NCBI RefSeq assembly: GCF_015709515.1
Contig: NZ_JADNQZ010000059.1
Span: forward strand, 248,001-312,000
Reading direction: 5' to 3'
Length of the DNA stretch: 64,000 nucleotides
Source: Methylocystis sp. H62
GTDB taxonomy: Bacteria > Pseudomonadota > Alphaproteobacteria > Rhizobiales > Beijerinckiaceae
Shown here in pieces: positions 16,253 through 27,264 of this stretch. The stretch's first letter is position 1. Each line of letters opens with the position of its first letter. Below the pieces are notes generated by a model. That model was given only the letters and a program-made list of their open reading frames with translations, was not told the origin of the DNA and ran no database searches. A program made the translations under genes and the position numbers.

Positions 16253-16849
16253 ATGAGCGATCCAACGAACGCAGACAAAAAGGCTGAGTCGACGGAGAAT
16301 CGGAAAGGCGCTGAGCCTTCATCCTTGTCGCAGCCGTCGGCCGAATCCGACATTGCGCAGCCGGAGCCGTTCACCGAGCTCGAAAATCTCTATGCAGAAA
16401 ACGCAGGGTTAAAGGATAAGCTTCTTCGCGCCCTCGCCGAAGTCGAGAATGTGCGCCGTCGCGCCGAGCGCGAGATCGCCGACGCGAAAACTTATGGCGT
16501 GGCGAATTTCGCGCGGGAGATGCTGTCATTCGCCGATAATCTGCGCCGCGCCATCGAGAGCGTGCCCGAGGCGGCGCGCGCCGAGCCGGCGGTTGCGTCG
16601 CTGCTTGAGGGGGTCGACGTGATGGAGCGCGATTTTCTTGCGCGGCTCGCGCGCTTCGGCGTCAGGAAGATCGACGCCAAAGGCGCGCGGTTCGATCCTA
16701 ATCAGCATGAAGCGCTCTTCGAAATTCCCGACGAGACGCAACCATCGGGCACGGTGGCTCAGGTCGTTGAGCAAGGCTACATGATCGGCGAACGCGTGTT
16801 GCGCCCTGCAAAAGTCGGCGTGGCGCGCGGCGGATCAAAGCCGTCCTGA
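16253..16849 (+). CDS. grpE: GrpE nucleotide exchange factor
   Basis: A 198-residue cochaperone that releases ADP from DnaK. The first ~45 residues are acidic and disordered. The long dimerisation helix follows (ENLYAENAGLKDKLLRALAEVENVRRRAEREI), then the C-terminal beta domain with DPNQHEALFEIP and VVEQGYMIGERVLRPAKV, the standard GrpE signature. I chose the ATG at 16253 because it starts the usual acidic leader; an in-frame upstream start at 16193 overlaps glnD. A CTTGAT at 16191 with GATAT 17-20 bases later might be a heat-shock promoter. hrcA, a common neighbour, is absent. Confidence 0.95.
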   Translation: MSDPTNADKKAESTENRKGAEPSSLSQPSAESDIAQPEPFTELENLYAENAGLKDKLLRALAEVENVRRRAEREIADAKTYGVANFAREMLSFADNLRRAIESVPEAARAEPAVASLLEGVDVMERDFLARLARFGVRKIDAKGARFDPNQHEALFEIPDETQPSGTVAQVVEQGYMIGERVLRPAKVGVARGGSKPS

Positions 16850-16863
16850 CCGGGGCAGGACGC

Positions 16864-17868
16864 ATGGACGAGCGAGCGACCGCGACAAAGCCTCCGGAAG
16901 CGGGGGTTGTCGCAGCGGCGGTCTATCACGGTGGACATAAGATCGCCGATATTGAGATCGGCGAGGCCGGAGAGTGGACCAAGCGCGAAGGCTATGTCGT
17001 CTGGATCGGACTCTACGAGCCGTCACAACAGCTGCTGGAGCGCGTCGGCGAACAGTTCGCGCTGCATCATCTCGCGATCGAGGACGCGTTCAAGGCGCAT
17101 CAGTTTCCCAAGCTCGAAGAATATGAAGACAGCGTTTTCATCGTTGCCCGCACCGCGCAGATGGTTGAGGGCCGCATCGCTTTCGGCGAGACGCATATTT
17201 TTATCGGCGCCGGCTATGTCGTGAGCGTGCGCCATGGCGCGTCGAGTTCGTATGCGCATGTGCGAGAGCGTTGCGAGGCGCGCGCGGAACGCCTCTCGGA
17301 GGGCGAAGACTTCATTGTCTACGCCATTCTCGATTTCATCGTCGACAACTACTTTCCGGTGCTCGACGCGATCAACGATCAGGTCGAGGACATCGAGGAT
17401 CATGTTCTCGCGACGACGATGGGCAAGCCGGAAATTGAGCAGCTCTATAGTTTGCGGCGCGACCTCTTGCATCTGCGCAACGCCGTGACGCCGCTTTCGG
17501 ACGTCTGCCGTCGCTTGGAGCGCAGCGACGTCGTCGCCATCGACCGGGAGATGCGGCCGCATTTTCGCGACGTTCGCGACCATCTGCGCCGCGTCCAGGA
17601 ACGCATCGACACGATGCGTGAGACGCTCGCCTTCGCTTTCGAGTCGAGCCTGATGAATGCGCAGATCCAGCAAACCGACATTTCGCGCCGGCTCGCCGCC
17701 TGGGCCGCGATTCTGGCGGTGCCCACGGCCATCGCCGGCGTCTACGGGATGAACTTCCGTCACATGCCCGAACTCGACTGGAAATATGGCTATTACGTCG
17801 TCCTCGGCGTGACGGTGAGTATCTGCGGCTATCTTTATTTCCGGCTCCGTCGCGCGGGCTGGCTGTGA
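16864..17868 (+). CDS. corA: CorA-family magnesium/cobalt transporter
   Basis: A 334-residue inner-membrane channel protein. The large cytoplasmic N-terminal domain runs to about residue 270, including long helices. Two transmembrane helices follow at about 278-297 and 310-328. The invariant selectivity signature YGMNF stands at the end of the first helix (residue ~296), followed by a short loop with MPEL. It carries Mg2+, and possibly Co2+ or Ni2+, driven by the membrane potential. Cobalt entry would be of interest given the cobalamin operon at 37-49 kb, but the two are not linked. Confidence 0.93.
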   Translation: MDERATATKPPEAGVVAAAVYHGGHKIADIEIGEAGEWTKREGYVVWIGLYEPSQQLLERVGEQFALHHLAIEDAFKAHQFPKLEEYEDSVFIVARTAQMVEGRIAFGETHIFIGAGYVVSVRHGASSSYAHVRERCEARAERLSEGEDFIVYAILDFIVDNYFPVLDAINDQVEDIEDHVLATTMGKPEIEQLYSLRRDLLHLRNAVTPLSDVCRRLERSDVVAIDREMRPHFRDVRDHLRRVQERIDTMRETLAFAFESSLMNAQIQQTDISRRLAAWAAILAVPTAIAGVYGMNFRHMPELDWKYGYYVVLGVTVSICGYLYFRLRRAGWL

Positions 17869-18010
17869 ACGCCGCCCGCCATCCCGGCCGAGGCGCGTCG
17901 CCAGTGCTCTCACGCTGCGCATTCTCACGCGCAGTCGCCCTGCGACCGTTTGCTTGGGCCTAGCGCCTTACGAAAGTTTCATCCCGCCGCCATTGGCCGG
18001 CAAAGCGGTG

Positions 18011-18077
18011 ATCTCCATCTTCCATCTTGCGGCGACGTTGCGCTTCTCCTCCACGCGGCGTCGTTCAAGATGGAGAT
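18011..18077 (+). promoter_or_regulatory. possible degP leader structure that sequesters the ribosome binding site
   Basis: ATCTCCATCTT at 18011-18021 is the exact complement of AAGATGGAGAT at 18067-18077, which contains the GGAG ribosome binding site of degP (ATG at 18087). TCCATCTTG at 18021-18029 is also the exact complement of CAAGATGGA at 18066-18074, so two mutually exclusive helices can cover the site. This could work as an RNA thermometer or attenuator. It is seen in sequence only; the transcription start is unknown. Confidence 0.45.
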
Positions 18078-18086
18078 TTTCGAAAA

Positions 18087-19604
18087 ATGCCTATCGCAAA
18101 CAATCCTCGCGCCCGCGCCGTTGAAGCGCCGCGCCGCGCGTCCCGTCTGGCGCTGATGGGCGCTGCGGCGGCATTCGCGCTGAGCGCAGCGATCGGTCCG
18201 GCGCCGCTGACGCCGGCTTACGCCGAAGCGCCGCTTTCAGGATCTGTCACCGCCGCCGGACCGGCGTCGTTCGCGGACGTCGTCGAGCGCGTCAAGCCCG
18301 CTGTCGTCGCCATCAAGGTCAAGGCCGTCGACGATCAACAGGGCGGCGGCATCTTCGAGATGCCGGACGTCTCGCCTGACGACCCCATGTATCGCTTTTT
18401 CAAGCGCTTCGGAGAAGGTCAGGGGGGCCGTCCGCAAAAACACATGACGATGTCGCAGGGCTCTGGTTTCATCATCAGCCCCGACGGCTATGTCGTCACC
18501 AATAACCACGTTGTGGAACACGCCAGCGAAGTCGACGTTGCGCTCGACGACGGAAGAACGCTGCCCGCCAAGGTTGTCGGCACGGATAAGCGCACCGACC
18601 TGGCGCTGCTCAAGATCAGCGACGGCGCGAAGCTGCCCTATGTTGACTGGGGCTCTGCGGCGCCGCGTGTCGGCGACTGGGTGATCGCGGTCGGAAATCC
18701 GTTCGGTCTCGGAGGTTCGGTCACCGCCGGCATCGTTTCGGCGCGCGGGCGGGACATCGGCGCCGGCCCTTACGACGACTTTCTGCAGATTGACGCGCCG
18801 GTCAATCGCGGCAACTCCGGCGGTCCGGCCTTTGATTCTCGCGGCAATGTGATCGGCGTCAATACGGCGATCTATTCGCCTTCGGGCGGTTCGATCGGCA
18901 TCGGCTTCGCCATTCCGGCCGAGGTGGCCAAGGACGTCGTCGCGGCGCTTAAGGAAAAGGGCTCCGTGTCGCGTGGTTGGATCGGGGTCAAGATTCAAAA
19001 CGTGACGCCGGAAATCGCCGACAGCATGGGGCTGAAGTCCACGAAAGGCGCGCTGATCGCGCAGCCGCAGCGCGGCGCGCCGGCGGAAGAGGCCGGCCTG
19101 AAGTCTGGCGACATCATCGTCGCCGTCAACGGCGACAAGATCGACACGTCGCGAGATCTCGCGCGCCGCATCGCGACCCTTGGCCCTGGCAAGACGGCGG
19201 ACATCACCTATCTGCGCTCGGGCGCCGAAAAGACGGTGAAGCTGAAACTGGGCGCCCTTCCTGACGAAAGGGAAGCACGCGCCGATGATGAAGGCTTCTC
19301 GGAGCGGGGGCCGGAACTGTCCGGCCTTGGGCTCGAGGTCGCCCCGGCGGCCGACATTCGCGGCGCGGGCCGGGAAGGGCTGTTCGTGACTGATCTCGAT
19401 CCCTCCGGCGCCGCCGCCCAAAAGGGATTGCGCAGGGGCGACGTGATTATCGAGGCCGCCGGGCAGCCGGTGAGCTCCCGTGGCGAACTCGCCTCCGCAC
19501 TTGAGGCGGCGCGCAAAGAGGGACGGCGCTCGGTGCTGCTGCGTGTGAAATCTGCGGACGGCGCGAAGTTCATCGCCGTTCCGGTGAGAGGCGGAGCCGG
19601 CTAA
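18087..19604 (+). CDS. degP: DegP/HtrA periplasmic serine protease (Do family)
   Basis: A 505-residue heat-shock protease/chaperone. The signal peptide runs to the AYA-EAP cleavage region at about residue 46. The trypsin-like domain carries the triad H141 (TNNHVVEH), D171 (RTDLALLK) and S244 (GNSGGPAF). Two PDZ domains follow, at about 295-385 (GWIGVKIQ, GAPAEEAGLKSGD) and 415-500 (GAAAQKGLRRGDVI). The protein degrades or refolds damaged envelope proteins. The ATG at 18087 is preceded by GGAG, itself in a potential hairpin. A response regulator and kinase follow, a pairing seen in many Hyphomicrobiales. A strong terminator lies at 19717. Confidence 0.95.
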   Translation: MPIANNPRARAVEAPRRASRLALMGAAAAFALSAAIGPAPLTPAYAEAPLSGSVTAAGPASFADVVERVKPAVVAIKVKAVDDQQGGGIFEMPDVSPDDPMYRFFKRFGEGQGGRPQKHMTMSQGSGFIISPDGYVVTNNHVVEHASEVDVALDDGRTLPAKVVGTDKRTDLALLKISDGAKLPYVDWGSAAPRVGDWVIAVGNPFGLGGSVTAGIVSARGRDIGAGPYDDFLQIDAPVNRGNSGGPAFDSRGNVIGVNTAIYSPSGGSIGIGFAIPAEVAKDVVAALKEKGSVSRGWIGVKIQNVTPEIADSMGLKSTKGALIAQPQRGAPAEEAGLKSGDIIVAVNGDKIDTSRDLARRIATLGPGKTADITYLRSGAEKTVKLKLGALPDEREARADDEGFSERGPELSGLGLEVAPAADIRGAGREGLFVTDLDPSGAAAQKGLRRGDVIIEAAGQPVSSRGELASALEAARKEGRRSVLLRVKSADGAKFIAVPVRGGAG

Positions 19605-19716
19605 GGCCGCTTAAGGACTTCTTGCGTCGAGGCCGTCACACTGCACCCGCCCGCAGCCGGTCTCCGCAACGAAGAGCGTCGGGCAGAGCCAGTCCCCTCC
19701 TGGCTTCCGAACGCGG

Positions 19717-19755
19717 GGCAGGCTGGCGCACAATGCGCCGGCCTGCCGTTTTTTT
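19717..19755 (+). terminator. rho-independent terminator after degP
   Basis: GGCAGGCTGGCGCA at 19717-19730 pairs with TGCGCCGGCCTGCC at 19734-19747 (14 positions, one T-G pair) around a 3-base loop, followed by GTTTTTTT. It would end the degP transcript 113 bp after the stop and separate it from the response-regulator gene, which starts only 22 bp further on. Confidence 0.88.
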
Positions 19756-19777
19756 GCAATCTCAGCTATAGTGAAAC

Positions 19778-20461
19778 ATGCGCATTCTGATCATTGAAGA
19801 CGACAGCGAAGCGAGCGAATACCTCGTCAAGGCGTTCCGTGAACAAGGCCATGTCGCCGAACACGCCGCAGACGGGCTTTCCGGCTATGGACGCGCCAGC
19901 GAAGGCGGTTACGACGTGCTGATCGTCGACAGGATGCTGCCCAAGATGGACGGGCTGTCGCTGATCTCGGGCTTGCGCGAGCAAGGCGTTCAAACGCCGG
20001 CGCTCATTCTCTCCGCTCTCGGCCAGGTCGACGACCGCGTGAAGGGTCTGCGCGCCGGCGGCGACGACTATCTGCCAAAGCCTTACGCCTTTTCGGAATT
20101 GCTGGCGCGGGTCGAGGCGCTGGCGCGCCGCCGGGTCGGGCCCAAGGGCGAAGAAACCCAATATCGCGTTGGCGATCTGGAGCTCGATCGGTTATCGCAT
20201 AAGGTGACGGTCGGCAGCCAGGAGGTGGTGCTTCAGCCGCGCGAATTCCGGCTGCTGGAATATCTGATGAAACATGCCGGCCAGGTGGTGACCCGCACGA
20301 TGCTGCTCGAAAATGTCTGGGATTACCATTTCGATCCGCAGACCAATGTCATCGACGTGCATATTTCCCGTCTGCGATCCAAGATCGACAAAGGCCGCGA
20401 GAACCCGCTTCTGCACACCATCCGCGGGGCTGGGTATATGATCCGTGACGGCGCTCGGTAA
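19778..20461 (+). CDS. OmpR/PhoB-family response regulator
   Basis: A 227-residue two-component regulator. The receiver domain has the acidic pair E7/D8/D9, the phosphorylated D51 (LIVDRMLP), a switch Ser (ILSALG) and K in LPKPYAF. The winged-helix DNA-binding domain at about 128-225 shows LQPREFRLLEYLMKHAGQVVTR and the terminal RGAGYMI. It acts with the kinase at 20445, which overlaps its 3' end by 17 bp. The pair resembles envelope or metal-stress systems (CusRS-like); its signal is not known. The start lies just after the degP terminator, so it must have its own promoter or depend on read-through. Confidence 0.92.
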   Translation: MRILIIEDDSEASEYLVKAFREQGHVAEHAADGLSGYGRASEGGYDVLIVDRMLPKMDGLSLISGLREQGVQTPALILSALGQVDDRVKGLRAGGDDYLPKPYAFSELLARVEALARRRVGPKGEETQYRVGDLELDRLSHKVTVGSQEVVLQPREFRLLEYLMKHAGQVVTRTMLLENVWDYHFDPQTNVIDVHISRLRSKIDKGRENPLLHTIRGAGYMIRDGAR

Positions 20462-21748
20462 GCTTTTCCGCACGACAGCGTTCAAACTGTCGATCGCCTA
20501 TCTCGTGCTGTTCTCAATTGGCGCGGGCCTCGTGCTCGCGCGCGTCGGCGCACGCGTCAAGGAAGTGCTCGATGAGCAGATCGAGCAGACTGTCGACGCC
20601 GAAATCCGGGCGTTGTCCGAACAATATGCGCAGGGTGGCCTGCGCCAGCTCGTCAATGCAGTGGAGCGCCGCGTGCGTGCGCCGGGCGGTTCGCTCTATC
20701 TGCTCTCGAGTCATGCCGGGGACGTCATCGTCGGCAATATCGAGCCGCCGAATTTCACACCTTCCGGCGGCACGGAACTCGTCGAGACGCCCTATGAGCG
20801 ACGCGGCGAGCCGGGCGTCAAGCATCCGGCCTTGCTGCGGCTGTTTCTTCTGCCTGGCGGCTTTCGCCTGCTCATCGGCCATGACATCGAAGACCATGAA
20901 GTGCTTCGCGACATATTGCGCCGCGCGCTCGGCGTGTCGCTATTCTGGCTCGCGCTCGTCGGGGCGCTTGGCGGCTTGTTCGTTTCGTATCGCATGCTGG
21001 AGCGCGTCGACGTGATGTCGGGCTCGGCGCGCCGCATCATGGCGGGCGATATGCACGAGCGACTCGCCATCTCGGGCGCCGGCGACGAGCTCGACCGGCT
21101 GGCGGAAAACTTCAACGCCATGCTCGAGCGCATCAGCGAGCTGATGGCCGGCTTGCGCGAAGTTTCCGATAATATCGCGCATGACCTCAAGACGCCGTTG
21201 ACCCGATTGCGCAACCGCGCCGAGGCGGCCTTGCGGTCGGGCTCAGATGACAGCGAGCATCGTGCGGCGCTCGCCGCCGTGATCGAAGAGTCCGACAATC
21301 TCATCGGCGTCTTCAACGCCTTGTTGATGATCGCGCGGGCGGAGGCGGGCTATTCGAGCGACAATATGGCCGTCTTCGACGCCGACTCCGTCGTGCGCGA
21401 CATCGCCGAGATGTATGAGCCCGTCGCCGAAGAGCAGGGCGTCAATCTCGATGTCGACGCGCAGGACGGACTTGCGGTCACCGGCAGTCGCGAACTGCTC
21501 GGGCAGGCGCTGGTGAATCTCGTGGACAACGCGCTGAAATATGGCGGGACAGGCGACGCGCCGCGCATCGCCATCGAGGCGCGGCGCGTCGGCGATCGTG
21601 TGGAAATCATCGTCGCGGACCGCGGACCCGGCATCGCGCCATCGGATCGCGAGCGCGTCGTGGGACGTTTCGTGCGGCTTGAGAATTCCCGTTCGCGGCC
21701 GGGCTCAGGTCTCGGCCTGTCGCTGGCGGCGGCGGTCGCGCGGATGCA

Positions 21749-24187
<2,439 letters not shown>

Positions 24188-24275
24188 CGATAGCCTCCAA
24201 AATGATTGTGATGCGAACGCGGCTTACGAGCGAATCACCTTCATTCGAATCTCTCGACGCGCGATTGTCCAGAAC

Positions 24276-24291
24276 TTAACGCGACGTTAAC
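24276..24291 (+). promoter_or_regulatory. CtrA-type box upstream of the PleC-like kinase
   Basis: TTAA at 24276, then seven bases, then TTAAC at 24287-24291 match the CtrA full site TTAA-N7-TTAAC exactly. The site is also a perfect palindrome, TTAACG-cga-CGTTAA (24276-24290). It lies about 90 bp upstream of the minus-strand kinase start (24187), in the gap after pepN. CtrA is the master cell-cycle regulator in alphaproteobacteria; the assignment is from motif and context only. Confidence 0.5.
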
Positions 24292-24322
24292 GACTCTTTT
24301 TTGGGCGCCTCAACCAAGCGCC

Positions 24323-26959
24323 TCAGCCAAGCGCCCGCGTGGCGATGTCGCGCAGGTCCGCCGAAAGATTTTCCTGCGCGACGATATGCTTGAGCCGGGC
24401 TTCAATGAGGTCGCGGCGCCGCGACTCCATCGTGCGCCAGGACCGCAGCGCCGAGAGAAGCCGTGCGGACACCTGGGGATTCTTCGGATCGACTTCGAGA
24501 ACGACGGCCGTCAGCAAATCATATCCCGACCCGTCGAGCGCATGAAATCGCGTGAGATTGCCGTTGGCGAAGGCGCCGATCAAAGCGCGCACGCGGTTGG
24601 GATTGCTCATCGAGAATTCCCGATGTGTCATCAGACCCAACACGCGCTGAGTTGTCGCCGCTTCCGGAATCATCGCCTGCAGCGAGAACCATTTGTCGAT
24701 GACAAGCGCGTCGCCGGCGTATTGTGCGTAGAACTTGGCGAAGGCCTCCTCGCGCGCGTGGCCGCCGAGAAGCGCCAATGTCGCGAGCGCGGCGAGCTTG
24801 TCGGTCATATTCCCGGCGGTTTCGAACTGCGCCGTGGCCAGAGATCGCCCCTTGTCAGCATCGCCCGCGGCCAGGAGATCAAGCGTCACGTTGCGCAATG
24901 CGCGGCGTCCCGCGCTCGCGGCGTCGGGCGTAAAGGCGCCAGCGGCAGAAAAGCGCGTGTGGATCGCGTCGAGCTCAGCGCCGAGCGACCTGCCGATCTC
25001 CGCGCGCAACGCCATGCGCGCCTCAAAGAGCTGATCCGGGTCGACGTCGCGCCCTTTTTCGCGCGCAAGGTCGATGTCCGACGGCAGCGACAGCGCCTGC
25101 GCGACCAAAGCCGGATCGTCCTCGGCCTTGGCCAGCAGCAGCCGCAGCGCTTCGCTCAGTCCCCGGGCGTCCAATGCGCCGGTTTCGAGTCGACCGAAGA
25201 TCGCGCGCAAGGCGAGGTTTTGCGACGCCTGCCAGCGATTGAACGGATCGTCGTCGCAGGCGAGCAGACGCTCAAGATCCTCGCTCGCCGGCGCCGGCTC
25301 GAGGCGCACAGGCGCGGAAAAGCCGCGCAGCAGCGAGACCACGGGGCGTGAGGGAATCTCGCGGAAACGGATGACGCGCTCGGCGCGGTCGAGTTCGATC
25401 AAGCCACGGGCAAGTTCAGTCGGCGCGGCGTCTTCGCTCACGAGATCGAGCTTTTGCCCGTTCTCGCCAAAGAGCGCGAGCGCCAGCGGGATCACGACGG
25501 GCTTCTTGTCGCTTTGACCCGGCGTTGGAGGTGTTTGCTGATTGAGCTTCAAGGCGAACGTCTGGGCGGCGGAATCGTATTCGCCTGACGTCGTCACGAC
25601 GGGCGTACCCGCCTGACTGTACCAAAGCGCGAAATGCGTCAGATCTCGGCCCGATGATGCGGCGAAGCAGGAGAGGAAATCTTCGATCGTCGCGGCCGTC
25701 CCGTCGAAGCGTTCGAAATACAGATCCATGCCGCGGCGGAAGTTGCCCTCGCCGATCAGCGTCCGCAGCATGCGGATGATTTCAGCGCCTTTTTCGTAAA
25801 CCGTCGACGTGTAGAAATTGTTGATTTCCTGATAGACGTCCGGACGCACGGGATGCGCGAGCGGACCTGCGTCTTCGGGAAATTGCGCGAGGCGCAGGCC
25901 GCGCACGTCGCCGATGCGCTCAACCGCGCGCGAGCGCATGTCAGCCGAAAATTCCTGGTCGCGGAAAACCGTCAACCCTTCCTTGAGGCACAGCTGGAAC
26001 CAGTCTCGACAGGTGATGCGATTGCCCGTCCAATTGTGGAAATATTCGTGCGCGATGACTCCTTCGATGCCGGCGTAATCGCCGTCGGTCGCGGTGTCGG
26101 GCGAGGCGAGCACATATTTGTCGTTGAAGATGTTGAGGCCCTTGTTCTCCATCGCGCCCATGTTGAAGTCGGAAACGGCGACGATGTTGAACACGTCGAG
26201 ATCATATTCGCGGCCGAATTTCTCTTCATCCCAGCGCATCGAGCGCTTCAGCGCGTCCATCGCATAGGCCGCGCGCGATTCCTTGCCATGTTCGACGTAG
26301 ATGGCCAGTTCGACGACGCGGCCCGACATTGTCGTGAATTCGTCGCGCACAACGCCCAAATCGCCGCCCACGAGCGCGAACAGATAAGAGGGCTTTGGGA
26401 ACGGATCGCGCCAGAGGGCATAGTGGCGATTGGATCCTGCAACATCGCCATACTCGATCGGATTGCCGTTCGACAGCAGGATCGGCGCTTCGCTTTTCTC
26501 GGCTTCGATGCGCGTCGTATAGACGCTGAGCACGTCGGGCCGGTCCAGGAAATAGGTGATGCGGCGAAAACCTTCCGCCTCGCACTGCGTGCAATAGGCC
26601 GAGCCGGAGCGATAGAGCCCGGAAAGCTGCGTATTGCCGCTCGGATTGAGCTCTGTGTCGATTTCCAGCGTGAAAGGCGCGTCAGGGACGTTGGCGAGAG
26701 TAAGGCGATCCGGCGTCGCTTCATATTCGCCGGGCCCGAGCGTCCGGCCGTCGAGCTTCACGCCCAGCAGCATCAACTCGTCGCCGTCGAGCACGAGTGG
26801 CGCAGAAGAATCACCGGCTGGATTGCGGCGGAGCGCCAGTCGCGCGGAGACGCGGGTCTTGGTCGGATTCAGGCTGAAATCGAGTTCGACAGAATCGATC
26901 GCGAAATCGGCAGGACGGTAATCGGCGAGCCGGATGGCGGCGGTCGACGGATGACGCAT
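24323..26959 (-). CDS. pepN: aminopeptidase N (M1 zinc metallopeptidase)
   Basis: An 878-residue enzyme, the same size class as E. coli PepN (870). The exopeptidase motif GAMEN (FNMGAMENKGLNIF) and zinc motif HEYFHNW (H304, E305, H308), followed 18 residues on by the third ligand in KEGLTVFRDQEF, are intact. The C-terminal domain belongs to the PepN-type superhelix. It trims N-terminal residues from peptides in the cytoplasm. I chose the ATG at 26959 because MRHPSTAAIRLADYRPADF is the normal PepN start; upstream sequence is arginine-rich shadow. A 13-bp imperfect direct repeat (24305-24330) spans the stop codon. Confidence 0.96.
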   Translation of the reverse strand: MRHPSTAAIRLADYRPADFAIDSVELDFSLNPTKTRVSARLALRRNPAGDSSAPLVLDGDELMLLGVKLDGRTLGPGEYEATPDRLTLANVPDAPFTLEIDTELNPSGNTQLSGLYRSGSAYCTQCEAEGFRRITYFLDRPDVLSVYTTRIEAEKSEAPILLSNGNPIEYGDVAGSNRHYALWRDPFPKPSYLFALVGGDLGVVRDEFTTMSGRVVELAIYVEHGKESRAAYAMDALKRSMRWDEEKFGREYDLDVFNIVAVSDFNMGAMENKGLNIFNDKYVLASPDTATDGDYAGIEGVIAHEYFHNWTGNRITCRDWFQLCLKEGLTVFRDQEFSADMRSRAVERIGDVRGLRLAQFPEDAGPLAHPVRPDVYQEINNFYTSTVYEKGAEIIRMLRTLIGEGNFRRGMDLYFERFDGTAATIEDFLSCFAASSGRDLTHFALWYSQAGTPVVTTSGEYDSAAQTFALKLNQQTPPTPGQSDKKPVVIPLALALFGENGQKLDLVSEDAAPTELARGLIELDRAERVIRFREIPSRPVVSLLRGFSAPVRLEPAPASEDLERLLACDDDPFNRWQASQNLALRAIFGRLETGALDARGLSEALRLLLAKAEDDPALVAQALSLPSDIDLAREKGRDVDPDQLFEARMALRAEIGRSLGAELDAIHTRFSAAGAFTPDAASAGRRALRNVTLDLLAAGDADKGRSLATAQFETAGNMTDKLAALATLALLGGHAREEAFAKFYAQYAGDALVIDKWFSLQAMIPEAATTQRVLGLMTHREFSMSNPNRVRALIGAFANGNLTRFHALDGSGYDLLTAVVLEVDPKNPQVSARLLSALRSWRTMESRRRDLIEARLKHIVAQENLSADLRDIATRALG

Positions 26960-27264
26960 TTCGCTCCTCAGGGCTAGGGCCACGTTTCTGCGGTGATTAT
27001 AGAACGGTAGCCATCGTTTGCGACGTCCAGAGCCGACGAATACGGACGCGCACGGCCGGTTTTTTTTGGAAAGTCTCCGGCGAGCGGCCGAATTGCCTTG
27101 AGCCTGTCGCCGCATCCGGGCAAGATGAGCGCCATCGCGGCGCCGTAGGAATGCGGCGGCCGCTGTTGCGCGCGTCACTTCAGCGTGCGCCGCTTCGCCT
27201 TTGGAACGCGTCCCGCTGCCCTCGACAGCGGAAGGCAGGCGGACGGCCTGTAAAGCGAAGGTTC
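26960..27264. other. intergenic region between divergent pepN and RND adaptor genes
   Basis: This 305-bp stretch must hold the promoters of pepN (minus) and of the efflux operon (plus). It has an eight-T run at 27060-27067 but no convincing hairpin before it, and no repeat that I recognise. Short reading frames across it are arginine-rich and look like non-coding shadow. Confidence 0.5.

Noticed and set aside
13620-16322. 900-codon open frame on the minus strand opposite glnD
   Set aside because: It mirrors glnD and has the Arg/His/Asp-rich composition of antisense reading in high-GC DNA; no motif is present and glnD is fully supported.
27060-27070. Possible terminator at the eight-T run upstream of the RND adaptor gene
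   Set aside because: No stable hairpin precedes the T-run on the plus strand, and no gene ends there.
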